Below, in pieces: positions 1 to 7,203 of a DNA stretch of 64,000 nucleotides. The notes beneath the pieces were generated by a model, which did not search any database, was not told the DNA's origin, and saw only the letters and a program-made list of their open reading frames with translations. Source of the stretch: Thermocrispum municipale DSM 44069 (GTDB lineage: Bacteria; Actinomycetota; Actinomycetes; Mycobacteriales; Pseudonocardiaceae); contig NZ_KE386593.1 in NCBI RefSeq assembly GCF_000427825.1, forward strand, positions 792,941 through 856,940. The letters run 5' to 3'. Position numbers and translations under genes: made by a program. The first letter of the stretch is position 1. Each line of letters starts with the position of its first letter.

Positions 1-39
1 TGGACAGCCGCAGGTCCGACGAGCGAGGAGGTGGTCGAC

Positions 40-60
40 GTGTCGAACCGGGACAACTGA
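40..60 (+). CDS. Minigene 1, hexapeptide MSNRDN
   Basis: GTG start, then Ser-Asn-Arg-Asp-Asn and TGA. A textbook AGGAGGT lies 7 bases upstream of the GTG. It is the first visible member of the four-unit array and shares the NRDN end with all the others. No protein family is recognised. It could be the precursor of a modified peptide, a signalling peptide or a translated regulatory element. The function is unknown. Confidence 0.6.
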   Translation: MSNRDN

Positions 61-105
61 GACGGACCGCGCATGACGGCCGAGCGAGGTGAGGAGGTGC
101 CTTCG

Positions 106-126
106 ATGGCCAACCGGGACAACTGA
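106..126 (+). CDS. Minigene 2, hexapeptide MANRDN
   Basis: ATG-Ala-Asn-Arg-Asp-Asn-TGA, with AGGAGGT 7 bases upstream. It differs from unit 1 in start codon and second residue (Ala for Ser) but keeps NRDN with identical codons. It is identical in codons to unit 4, although the surrounding spacer differs, so it is not a simple recent copy. Function unknown. Confidence 0.6.
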   Translation: MANRDN

Positions 127-173
127 GCAGACGGTGGGGAACGGCAGATCTGATCGAGGTGGAGGAGCACGTG

Positions 174-194
174 GTGTCGAATCGCGACAACTGA
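174..194 (+). CDS. Minigene 3, hexapeptide MSNRDN
   Basis: GTG-Ser-Asn-Arg-Asp-Asn-TGA with GGAGGAG 6 bases upstream. The Asn and Arg codons are AAT and CGC here, against AAC and CGG in the other units. These are synonymous changes that keep NRDN, and they are the best internal evidence that the peptide rather than the DNA motif is conserved. An in-frame GTG at 171 is an alternative start but sits only 3 bases from the ribosome site. Confidence 0.6.
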   Translation: MSNRDN

Positions 195-239
195 CGCAAC
201 GACGACGGGACAGTTCTGCCAGATGGAGAGGGGGCCGAC

Positions 240-260
240 ATGGCCAACCGGGACAACTGA
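240..260 (+). CDS. Minigene 4, hexapeptide MANRDN
   Basis: ATG-Ala-Asn-Arg-Asp-Asn-TGA with the purine run GGAGAGGGGG ending 5 bases upstream. Last unit of the array. After it comes about 67 bases of GC-rich sequence without a further copy, then the stop codon of the convergent MFS gene. No modifying enzyme or transporter lies downstream on the same strand, so any partner gene is expected to the left of the window. Confidence 0.6.
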   Translation: MANRDN

Positions 261-327
261 GCGGGCGTCGGCCGCGCACGCGGGCCGGCCGTGCCGCCCC
301 AGCCCGCCGAACCGGCAAGCCCGGAAT

Positions 328-1554
328 TCACGCCGCGCTCCGAACTCCGGGGGTATGCCGCACGCGAGCCCAGGAGATCGCAATGGGTATCGCGACAAGG
401 ACACCGAGCACGGCCGCGACGCCGATCGCGTTGGCGGCCCCGATCACGTCGGCGAGCCCGCCCGCGCCCAGTGCGCCGAGGCCCTGCACGGTGATCACGC
501 CGGACGAGGCAAGACCGGTGCCCTGGGCACGCCGTTCGTCCGGCAGCCGCTCGGTGAACTGCACGACGGTCTGGAAGTGATATCCGGTGGCCAGTGCCCC
601 GGACAGCGCCAGCAACAGCAGGGACACGATCAGCCCAGGCCGTAGCGCGAGCAGGATCAGCGGGATGCCTGCGGCGATGCCGAGGACGCCGAGCGCGCGG
701 ACGTTGGTCTCCTCGGAGACCCACCGGCCGAACACCGCCGCACCGATGACCGAGCCGAGCGGGTCGGCGGCCATCAGCAGGCCGACCGCGGCCGCCCCGG
801 CACCGATCTCGTCGGAGTACGGCGCCGCCAGGCCTTCGGCGACGACGTAGAAGCCGGCGAGCCAGTTCAACGCGAGCAGCGTGCGCAGCGCGGGCACCTT
901 GGCCACCAGCCGGGCGCCCGCGGCGATGGACGCCAGGTAGGACTGCTCACTGTCGTCACCGTCGCGCGGGGCGGCGGCAGGGCGGCGCTTGAGCAGCAGG
1001 AGCAGCGCGGCCGAGGCGATGAACGTGTTCGCGTTGACACCCAGCGCCACGTACGGCCCCCACTGCGCGACCATGAACCCGCCGCCGGCGAACCCGATGA
1101 GCTGGGCGGCCTGCGAACTGATGTTGCGCAGCGCCATGCCCACCCGGAACTTGCCTCCGGTGAGCACGTCGGGCAGCAGTGCCTGCTGGGCGGCCTTGAA
1201 CGGGCCGTTGAGCAGCGTCACCGCCGCCACCAGCACGCACAGCACCCACAGCGGCATCCCGGGCACGATCATCAGCCCGACCAGCACGGCCCGGCCGAGG
1301 TCGCTGGCGATCATCACGGATCGTCGCGGGTAACGGTCGCCGAGACCGCCGAGCAGGACCCCGCCGGCCAGGGCAGGCAGGAAAGTGAGCGCATAGGTCA
1401 GCGCGGTCAGCGCGGCCGAGTCCGTCCGGTCGAACACCAGGATGGACAATGCGACGCGGGCGATCTGATCACCCGCGACGGAGAGCACCTCGGCCAGCCA
1501 CATGGCCCGGAACTCGGCCACTCGCAGGACGGCGGTGAACGTCGGCGTACTCAC
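328..1554 (-). CDS. MFS transporter, DHA3-like drug or siderophore exporter
   Basis: A 408-residue polytopic membrane protein with about 12 hydrophobic helices and a central loop (about residues 190-205) rich in Arg and Asp. The loop after helix 2 carries the MFS motif A, GDRYPRR, near residues 72-78. The N-terminal pattern (FRAMWLAEVLSVAGDQ) resembles the DHA3/EntS-type subgroup, whose members export drugs or siderophores by proton antiport; the substrate cannot be told. The GTG start has an AGAAGG site 7 bases upstream. It faces the hexapeptide array tail to tail, so the two are not co-transcribed. It is separated from glpK by a repeat-rich gap. Confidence 0.85.
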   Translation of the reverse strand: MSTPTFTAVLRVAEFRAMWLAEVLSVAGDQIARVALSILVFDRTDSAALTALTYALTFLPALAGGVLLGGLGDRYPRRSVMIASDLGRAVLVGLMIVPGMPLWVLCVLVAAVTLLNGPFKAAQQALLPDVLTGGKFRVGMALRNISSQAAQLIGFAGGGFMVAQWGPYVALGVNANTFIASAALLLLLKRRPAAAPRDGDDSEQSYLASIAAGARLVAKVPALRTLLALNWLAGFYVVAEGLAAPYSDEIGAGAAAVGLLMAADPLGSVIGAAVFGRWVSEETNVRALGVLGIAAGIPLILLALRPGLIVSLLLLALSGALATGYHFQTVVQFTERLPDERRAQGTGLASSGVITVQGLGALGAGGLADVIGAANAIGVAAVLGVLVAIPIAISWARVRHTPGVRSAA

Positions 1555-1804
1555 GGCGAACCTTCTCCCCCCTTTGCGGCCCCCTCGTTTACACCGCGCG
1601 GCGGAGGCTAGCAGCGAGTGGCCACGGCGTCAGCCACTACGAGGTGGAATCAGTCGAATTCCCGGTGTAATCACGGGGAGGTTCCCCCAAACCGGGCATT
1701 TCGGAACCCGCGCCGTCGCGGTCGTCGGGCCGTTCGGCCCGGCGATGACGGTACCCCTGCGGTCGCAGCCGGTACGCCGGATCCGCGGGCACGGGTGACG
1801 CACG
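1555..1804. other. Upstream region of the MFS gene, no gene seen
   Basis: This stretch lies between the MFS start and the hairpin/repeat block downstream of glpK. It should hold the MFS promoter, but no hexamers stand out. Open frames here are short and GC-driven. I see no RNA gene or recognisable protein. Confidence 0.5.
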
Positions 1805-1829
1805 TCCCTTTCGCCCGGCACGAAAGGGA
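1805..1829. other. Perfect 9-bp hairpin
   Basis: TCCCTTTCG and its exact complement CGAAAGGGA flank a 7-base loop. No T-run follows on either strand, so it is not a clear terminator. It adjoins the 46-base tandem repeats and may be part of their history. Confidence 0.5.
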
Positions 1830-2012
1830 GTCGGCGCGCCGGCCCGGGTGTCGTGAGGGAGTCGGTTCACCACGCGCAGGCCCGGGTTGCCTCGGCGCGA
1901 GAAGAAGTGGGTTCACCGCGTGCAGGCCTGGGTTGCCTCGGCACGTAAGGGAGTCGGCTCACGGTGCTTGGGCCCGGGCTACCTCGGCGCGAAAAGGAGC
2001 CGGTTCAGCTCG
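1826..2012. repeat. 46-bp degenerate tandem repeats running into the glpK terminator
   Basis: Three full 46-base units (1858-1903, 1904-1949, 1950-1995) share a pattern GGAGTCGGTTCACC ... GCAGGCCCGGGTTGCCTCGGCGCGAGAA. A shortened unit precedes them at 1826-1857, and a partial one begins at 1996, where its first bases form the left arm of the glpK terminator. The copies differ at roughly one base in five. They look non-coding and were probably made by slippage or duplication next to the terminator. Confidence 0.7.
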
Positions 2013-2035
2013 CGCACCCGAGCTGAACCGGCTCC
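1996..2035 (-). terminator. Intrinsic terminator of glpFK
   Basis: A 17-bp perfect stem (1996-2012 with 2019-2035) and a 6-base loop lie 23 bases past the glpK stop. On the minus strand a TTTTC tract follows. A strong rho-independent terminator. Confidence 0.9.
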
Positions 2036-2058
2036 TTCGGCCCGTCAACGACGAGCGA

Positions 2059-3573
2059 TCAGTCTTCGTCCTCGACCCAGTCGAAGGTCTTGGTGACGGC
2101 CTTCTTCCAGTTCTTGTACTCCCGCTCGCGCCGGGCCTCGTCCATGTTCGGCTCCCAGCGCTTGTCCTCGGCCCAGTTCGACCGGATGTCGTCCTCGGAC
2201 TCCCAGAATCCGACGGCGAGACCCGCGGCGTAGGACGCACCGAGCGCGGTGGTCTCGTTGACCTTCGGGCGGATCACCGGCACTCCGAGGATGTCGGCCT
2301 GGAACTGCATCAGCAGGTCGTTGACCACCATGCCGCCGTCGACCTTGAGCGACTTCAGCGGAACGCCGGAGTCGGCGTTCATCGCGTCGATCACCTCGCG
2401 GGACTGGAACGCCGTGGCTTCTAGCACCGCGCGAGCCAGGTGGCCCTTGTTGACGAACCGGGTCAGGCCGACGATCGCGCCGCGGGCGTCGGAGCGCCAG
2501 TACGGCGCGAACAACCCGGAGAACGCGGGAACGAAGTACGCGCCACCGTTGTCCTCCACGGTGCGCGCGTGCTCCTCGATCTCGGCCGCCGAGGTGATCA
2601 TCTTCAGGTTGTCGCGCAGCCACTGCACCAGCGACCCGGTCACCGCGATCGCGCCCTCCAGCGCGAACACCGGTGCGTTGTCGCCGATCTTGTAGCAGAC
2701 CGTGGTGAGCAGGCCGTTCTGCGACAGCACCTTCTCCGTGCCGGTGTTGAGCAGGACGAAGTTACCCGTGCCGTAGGTGTTCTTGGCCTCGCCGGGCGAC
2801 AGGCAGGCCTGGCCGAACGTGGCCGCCTGCTGGTCGCCCAGAATGCCCGCGATTCGCACGCCGCCGAGCGCGCCGCGTTCCCGGACCGTGCCGTAGACCT
2901 CGGACGACGAGCGGATCTGCGGCAGCATGGACATCGGGATGCCCATCTCGTCGGCGATCTCGGCATCCCAGTCGAGCGTGTCCAGATCCATCAACAGCGT
3001 GCGTGAGGCGTTGGTGGGATCGGTGATGTGCAACCCGCCGTTCGGGCCGCCCGTCATGTTCCACAACAGCCAGGTGTCCATGTTGCCGAACAACAGGTCA
3101 CCGGCCTCGGCCCGCTCGCGCGCGCCCTCGACGTTGTCGAGGATCCACCTGACCTTCGGGCCGGAGAAGTACGTGGCCAGCGGCAGGCCGGTCTTCTCCC
3201 GGTACCGCTCCTGACCGCCGCCGAGCTCGCCGAGCCGGGCGATGATGCGGTCGGTGCGGGTGTCCTGCCAGACGATGGCGTTGTACACCGGCTTGCCGGT
3301 CTTGCGGTCCCACACCACGGTCGTCTCGCGCTGGTTGGTGATGCCGACCGCGGCGATGTCGGCCGCCGTCAGGTCCGCCTTGGCCAACGCGCCTGCGGCG
3401 ACCGCTCGAGTGTTCTCCCAGATCTCTTCCGGGTTGTGCTCGACCCATCCGGCCTGCGGGAAGATCTGCTCGTGCTCCCGCTGCTCGACGGAAACCACCC
3501 CGCCGGAGTGGTCGAAGATCATGCAGCGGGTGGACGTGGTGCCCTGGTCGATCGCTGCGACGTAGGAAGTCAT
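2059..3573 (-). CDS. glpK: Glycerol kinase
   Basis: Phosphorylates glycerol to sn-glycerol 3-phosphate with ATP in the cytoplasm, the committed step after GlpF uptake. The 504-residue length is normal for GlpK. The N-terminal phosphate-binding segment [15 protein letters not shown] (about residues 7-21), the FGGY-family NTYGTGNF segment and a VDGGMVVND segment are all visible. The ATG start has AAGGAG four bases upstream. It lies 57 bases downstream of glpF on the same strand and ends in a strong terminator, so glpFK is a two-gene operon. No glpD or GlpR-like regulator is in the window. Confidence is high. Confidence 0.97.
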   Translation of the reverse strand: MTSYVAAIDQGTTSTRCMIFDHSGGVVSVEQREHEQIFPQAGWVEHNPEEIWENTRAVAAGALAKADLTAADIAAVGITNQRETTVVWDRKTGKPVYNAIVWQDTRTDRIIARLGELGGGQERYREKTGLPLATYFSGPKVRWILDNVEGARERAEAGDLLFGNMDTWLLWNMTGGPNGGLHITDPTNASRTLLMDLDTLDWDAEIADEMGIPMSMLPQIRSSSEVYGTVRERGALGGVRIAGILGDQQAATFGQACLSPGEAKNTYGTGNFVLLNTGTEKVLSQNGLLTTVCYKIGDNAPVFALEGAIAVTGSLVQWLRDNLKMITSAAEIEEHARTVEDNGGAYFVPAFSGLFAPYWRSDARGAIVGLTRFVNKGHLARAVLEATAFQSREVIDAMNADSGVPLKSLKVDGGMVVNDLLMQFQADILGVPVIRPKVNETTALGASYAAGLAVGFWESEDDIRSNWAEDKRWEPNMDEARREREYKNWKKAVTKTFDWVEDED

Positions 3574-3630
3574 GGTGCTCCTTCTTCTGCGCGCTCAGGT
3601 CAAATGTGCCGGAGGCGATCCGGCGGTCGA

Positions 3631-4449
3631 TTACAGCAGTGCCTGGGACAGCAGGCCGGCCAGCACACCGCCCACGATCGGGCCGAGCGCCGGCACCCAC
3701 GCGTAGCCCCAGTCGCTGGAGCCCTTCTTGCCGGGAGCGTCCGCGCCAGGGCCGGGGTCCTCCGGCAGGTCGCCGCCGCCCGCGGTCACCCGGGCGCCTG
3801 CCATGCGGGAGCCCTTGTAGTGCAGCGGCAGCACCGCGTGCGCCACCCGTGGGCCCAGGTCACGAGCCGGGTTGATGGCGTATCCGGTCGGGCCACCGAG
3901 CGAGGCACCGATACCGACGACCAGCAGCGCCGCGGCGAGCGGACCGAGTTCGTGCGGCGTGTTGCCGAAGCTGAGGATGACGAAGACCAGCACGAACGTG
4001 GCGATCACCTCGGTGGTGAAGTTCCAGCCGTAGTTACGGATCTCCGGACCGGTGGAGAAGACACCGAGCTTCTTGGACTCGTCGGGTTCGGCATCGAAGT
4101 GCTGCTTGTAGGCCGCCCAGGCCAGGCACGCTCCGATGAATGCCCCGACGAACTGCGCGATGAGGTAGATCAACGTGGAGCCGATCGTGACGGCCACGCC
4201 GGGTGCGTACTCGTCGGCGCCGCTGGACAGGATGCCGAGCGTGACCGCCGGGTTGATGTGGCCGCCGGTGCGGTAGGCGACGAAAACCCCCGCGAACACG
4301 GCCAGGCCCCAGCCGAAGTTGATCAAGAGCCAGCCGCCGTCATACCCCTTGCTCTTGGTCAGCAACACGTTGGCGACCACTCCCGCGCCCAGCAAGATCA
4401 GCATCGCTGTGCCGACCAGCTCGCTGACGAATACCGTTCCTAGGTTCAC
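3631..4449 (-). CDS. glpF: Glycerol facilitator (MIP/aquaporin family)
   Basis: A channel passing glycerol across the cytoplasmic membrane. It has six hydrophobic helices and the two NPA half-helix motifs (residues 66-68 and 193-195). The second continues as NPARD; the Asp there is typical of glycerol facilitators rather than water-only channels. Residues about 213-246 form a Gly/Pro/Ala-rich loop before the last helix that is longer than in E. coli GlpF. The start is GTG with GGAGGGG just upstream; the next in-frame region gives a good first helix. First gene of the glpFK operon. Confidence 0.95.
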   Translation of the reverse strand: MNLGTVFVSELVGTAMLILLGAGVVANVLLTKSKGYDGGWLLINFGWGLAVFAGVFVAYRTGGHINPAVTLGILSSGADEYAPGVAVTIGSTLIYLIAQFVGAFIGACLAWAAYKQHFDAEPDESKKLGVFSTGPEIRNYGWNFTTEVIATFVLVFVILSFGNTPHELGPLAAALLVVGIGASLGGPTGYAINPARDLGPRVAHAVLPLHYKGSRMAGARVTAGGGDLPEDPGPGADAPGKKGSSDWGYAWVPALGPIVGGVLAGLLSQALL

Positions 4450-4761
4450 AGCCCCTCCAAGCGTCCGATCATTGCGGGCACGTGAGGACGCGGAGCATCC
4501 CCTGCAACGCGACTTCGGTCGACGGCGTCGAACGGTTACGCGTTGCTCCTCGGGGAGTCACCCGCCAGCCCTCGCGAAGTTGATTATGGCGCAGCTCACA
4601 AGCTAACGGGTGAATTTGATTTTGCGACCCTGCCACGCGGAGATTTTTCGGCACCCGTCGCCGAGGGATCGGCCACATGGCCGGCGAGCGGCCCGGCGCT
4701 GTCACCTCACCGACTGGGCGCCAGGGCGAGTGCTCAGTGAGTCTCGGCCCTGCGGACAGCA
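4450..4761. other. Upstream region of glpF, no gene seen
   Basis: This holds the glpF promoter region and the space up to the ectD terminator. A moderately AT-rich patch near 4570-4630 is where a promoter would be expected, but no convincing -35/-10 pair or operator palindrome was found. Open frames here lack coding character. Confidence 0.5.
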
Positions 4762-4794
4762 ACAGGCTGCGCAGGCTCGGCCTGCGCAGCCTGT
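4762..4794 (-). terminator. Intrinsic terminator of ectD
   Basis: A 14-bp perfect stem (4762-4775 with 4781-4794) around a CTCGG loop, 14 bases after the ectD stop. The T-tract is poor, as is common in high-GC genomes. Confidence 0.8.
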
Positions 4795-4808
4795 CGTAGT
4801 GTCCTGCC

Positions 4809-5714
4809 TCAGCGGGTCAGCGGTGTGAAGTCCCGTGCGGCGATGAACTCCGGCCGCGGGGCGCTCGCCCCGAACGGCTCCACCAGCGTGTTCTCCACGC
4901 TGTTGAACACCAGGAAGATGTTCGACCGCGGGAACGGCGTGATGTTGTTGCCGGAGCCGTGCATGATGTTGGAGTCGAAGAACAGCGCCGAGCCCGCCGG
5001 CCCGGTGAATTGGTCGATGCCGTACTCGGCGGCCAGCTTGGTGATGTCGTCCTCGCTGGGCACGCCGATCTCCTGCTCGCGCAGCGACTCCTTGTAGTGG
5101 TTCTCCGGGGTCTCGCCCAGGCACTGCACAAACGTGTTCTGCGAGCCCGGCATGACCATCAGCCCGCCGTTGAACGGGTAGTTGTCGGTCAGCGCGATCG
5201 AACAGCTGACCGCCCGGGGTCGCGGCATGCCGTCCTCGGCGTGCCAGGTCTCGAAGTCGGAGTGCCAGTAGAACCCGGTGCCCCGGAAGCCAGGCATGTA
5301 GTTGACCCGGCTCTGGTGGATGTACACGTCGGAGCCCAGGATCTGCCGCGCCCGATCCAGGATGCGTTCGTCGCGCGCCAGCTCGGCGATGGCCTCGCTG
5401 ATCTTGTGCACCTCGAAGATGGACCGGACCTCGCCAGAGCGTTTCTCGGTCACCACCCGCTCGTCCGACTTGAGCTGCTCGTCGGTGGTCAACCGGGTCA
5501 GCTCCTGCCAGTAGGTCTGCACCTCGGCGGGCGAGAGCAGGCCCTCGATGATGGTGTAACCGTTCTTGTCGTGTGCCGAGAGCCCCGCTGCGTCGAACGG
5601 ACCGTCCTTCTCGGTGCCCCAGACGGTGGGGTCGGTCCGGTCGAGCAGCTGCGCCTGACCGCTGCTGAGTCGGGTCGGATAGGCGTCCTGAGTCCGGCTC
5701 TTTGCGAGAGTCAC
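4809..5714 (-). CDS. ectD: Ectoine 5-hydroxylase, Fe(II)/2-oxoglutarate dioxygenase
   Basis: Converts the compatible solute ectoine to 5-hydroxyectoine using O2 and 2-oxoglutarate. 301 residues, the usual length. The EctD signature is plain: FYWHSDFETWHAEDGMP at residues 148-164, with iron ligands His151, Asp153 and His252, followed by a second conserved block through LTDN. The GTG start sits behind AGGAGGAG. In most producers ectD follows ectABC; here no ectA, ectB or ectC gene lies beside it, so ectoine must be made from another locus or taken up. It has its own terminator and is a single-gene unit. Confidence 0.96.
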   Translation of the reverse strand: MTLAKSRTQDAYPTRLSSGQAQLLDRTDPTVWGTEKDGPFDAAGLSAHDKNGYTIIEGLLSPAEVQTYWQELTRLTTDEQLKSDERVVTEKRSGEVRSIFEVHKISEAIAELARDERILDRARQILGSDVYIHQSRVNYMPGFRGTGFYWHSDFETWHAEDGMPRPRAVSCSIALTDNYPFNGGLMVMPGSQNTFVQCLGETPENHYKESLREQEIGVPSEDDITKLAAEYGIDQFTGPAGSALFFDSNIMHGSGNNITPFPRSNIFLVFNSVENTLVEPFGASAPRPEFIAARDFTPLTR

Positions 5715-6167
5715 GTTGTTTCTCCTCCTACGAGCGCTTCATCTGCTGGTTTCGCTGTCTTCAGCCGTTTCCTTTCCTCTCGTCGGCGCCGAGGTCGCTG
5801 GGTGCGACGCAGGGCGCGTACCGCGTCCGTCGGGTGCGCGGCACCCGCGGACGGGGGTCTGTGCCTCGACTTCGTGCCCCGCGCGGCGCCGCGAGAAAAA
5901 TCGGCGCCGGGCTACGAGGCGCCGCGTCACCGCCGGTGGCCCTCGCCTATTCCGGCAGCGACGTCGGTCGCTTGCGGCGTTCAGTACCCGCCGGGCATGC
6001 GTGACAAACCACCATGAGCTGAGCGACGTGCTCGTCGGCGATATCCACCGGGAAGCAGGGCGGAGTAGTCAGCCATTTTCAGGCCGACGGTGAAATCCGC
6101 CGAGCGTCGGTGTATATCGCGATCACGGGTGTTCGCCCCCGTGCTGGCGATATTGCGCAGCGGGTTT

Positions 6168-6198
6168 ATCTCAATAGCTGTTATTGAATTGGTGAGAT
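6168..6198. repeat. Nested inverted repeats followed by T-rich tract
   Basis: Outer arms ATCTCA (6168-6173) and TGAGAT (6193-6198) enclose inner arms CAATA (6172-6176) and TATTG (6182-6186), overlapping by two bases. TTTTAAGTTTTG follows on the plus strand. It resembles a weak terminator or a protein-binding site; neither is certain. Confidence 0.45.
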
Positions 6199-6538
6199 TT
6201 TAAGTTTTGTCGTGTTGGTTGAAATGTCGATCGAGTGGGCGGTCGCGCTGTGCGCGCGGCACGTGCGCTGGTCGTCGCGCTGCGTGGCCGAAACCGAGGT
6301 GTCGGTGCTCGCGGTCGAAAACAGGCCGAGCCGATGTCCGCCCTCGGCGGCCGAGCCGCGTCACCCTCCGCGGCTGAGCGCGCTGCCGAGCGGAGTCGTT
6401 CCCAATACTGCGCGTGCTCCCCAGAGTTTCATGCCGTCGGCACGCAGTGAGTGCTTTCCGGACATGGTTCGGAACGTAACAGATAAAGCGATCCCGTTCA
6501 GCCACCCGCTAAGCACAATAAGCGGCTTACCTGCAATA

Positions 6539-6554
6539 ACACTGACCGTAGTGT
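6539..6554. promoter_or_regulatory. Inverted repeat ACACT-N6-AGTGT, possible operator
   Basis: Five-base arms with a 6-base spacer in an AT-rich patch. A second inverted repeat, TTCCGT-N5-ACGGAA, lies at 6574-6590. Both sit about 60-110 bases downstream of the stop of the PPOX-family gene, so they have no obvious target gene. Confidence 0.3.
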
Positions 6555-6647
6555 GACAATATCGACAACCGGGTTCCGTGTTGTACGGAAATGTGCTAAC
6601 GCGCCGCGCGCGATCTTTGTGGGAAACACGCTAGTGGCAACGTGGCG

Positions 6648-7124
6648 TCACGCAAAGACGAAGCGCGTCGCGTCGCGCGGGAAGTCCGACCAGGCCAGCA
6701 CCTTGCGCGGGACCAGCACGTGCGCACCGCGCCACAGGTCGACGTTCGCAGGTCCGTACTCCGGGTACTTCTCCGCGAACGTGGTGGCGAGCCGCTCGGC
6801 GAGCTCGTCCGCGGTGCCCGCTTCGGTCACCGTGCCTTCGACGATGACCACGTCCCACGGGTGCGGCAGATGCATGGTCACTTCGGGGTTTGCGGCCACC
6901 AGGCGCCGATGCAGCGTCTCCGGGCTGCCGCCGTGGTACCAGCGGTCGTCGATCCACAAGCCGTCCAGCGGCACCACGTGCGGGCTGCGGCCACCCCTGT
7001 TCGACGCGAACCAGTACTGCTTGGCCTGCTCGAGCTTCGCTCGAACATCCGGCCAGCTCTGTGTTGTGATTTGTCGGCCGTACTCGGCGGGCATGGGCAG
7101 CGGCTGCGCGACAGGGGTGCTCAT
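6648..7124 (-). CDS. PPOX-family flavin-binding split-barrel protein
   Basis: 158 residues. The fold pattern is that of the pyridoxamine 5'-phosphate oxidase-like split barrel: an N-terminal helix (WPDVRAKLEQAKQYWFA), a strand with PHVVPLDGLW, and the hairpin WDVVIVEGTVTEA. These proteins bind FMN, F420 or heme and have varied redox roles; this member's substrate is unknown. The frame is open further upstream, but that part crosses the terminator of the preceding gene and is Arg/Thr-rich. The ATG used gives MSTPVAQ and has only a weak ribosome site. Single gene behind a terminator. Confidence 0.8.
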   Translation of the reverse strand: MSTPVAQPLPMPAEYGRQITTQSWPDVRAKLEQAKQYWFASNRGGRSPHVVPLDGLWIDDRWYHGGSPETLHRRLVAANPEVTMHLPHPWDVVIVEGTVTEAGTADELAERLATTFAEKYPEYGPANVDLWRGAHVLVPRKVLAWSDFPRDATRFVFA

Positions 7125-7156
7125 GCCTGCAGTACAGCACCGCCCACCGACAAACA

Positions 7157-7192
7157 ACGGCGGCCCGCCGAGCTGGTTCGACGGGCCGCCGT
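7157..7192 (-). terminator. Intrinsic terminator of the phosphodiesterase gene
   Basis: An 11-bp perfect GC stem (7157-7167 with 7182-7192) around a 14-base loop, 11 bases past the glpQ-like stop. A GTTTGTC tract follows on the minus strand. Confidence 0.8.
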
Positions 7193-7203
7193 GTCTGCGC
7201 TGA

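Larger units (their letters stand above)
26..260 (+). repeat. Tandem array of four Shine-Dalgarno plus six-codon minigene units
   Basis: Four units repeat with starts 66, 68 and 66 bases apart. Each has a purine-rich ribosome-binding site (AGGAGGT, AGGAGGT, GGAGGAG, GGAGAGGGGG) 5-7 bases before a GTG or ATG, then six codons ending in TGA. Spacer DNA between units is much less conserved than the ribosome sites and codons. The usual stop-to-next-site distance of 30-34 bases means a further unit could end just left of the window, so the array may be longer. Seen directly: the repeats. Inferred: that they are translated. Confidence 0.75.
5715..6647. other. 933-base gene-free stretch with AT-rich patches
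   Basis: No convincing gene on either strand. Open frames exist (about 100-125 codons) but lack ribosome sites, overlap each other and have Arg/His/Pro-rich translations typical of chance frames. Two patches (about 6160-6215 and 6470-6600) are far more AT-rich than the surroundings and carry inverted repeats. The ectD promoter must lie at the left end. This could be regulatory DNA or the remains of a decayed or transferred segment. Confidence 0.6.

Noticed and set aside
40-260. Minigene array as a classical attenuation leader peptide
   Set aside because: A leader peptide would be single, rich in one regulatory amino acid and followed by a same-strand biosynthetic gene. Here there are four near-identical peptides and the next gene is on the other strand.
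1826-2012. CRISPR array
   Set aside because: The repeats are directly adjacent without unique spacers and are degenerate. No cas gene is nearby.
6200-6556. Overlapping frames of about 100-115 codons on both strands in the gene-poor stretch
   Set aside because: No ribosome sites, no family resemblance and mutual overlap. I treat the region as non-coding.
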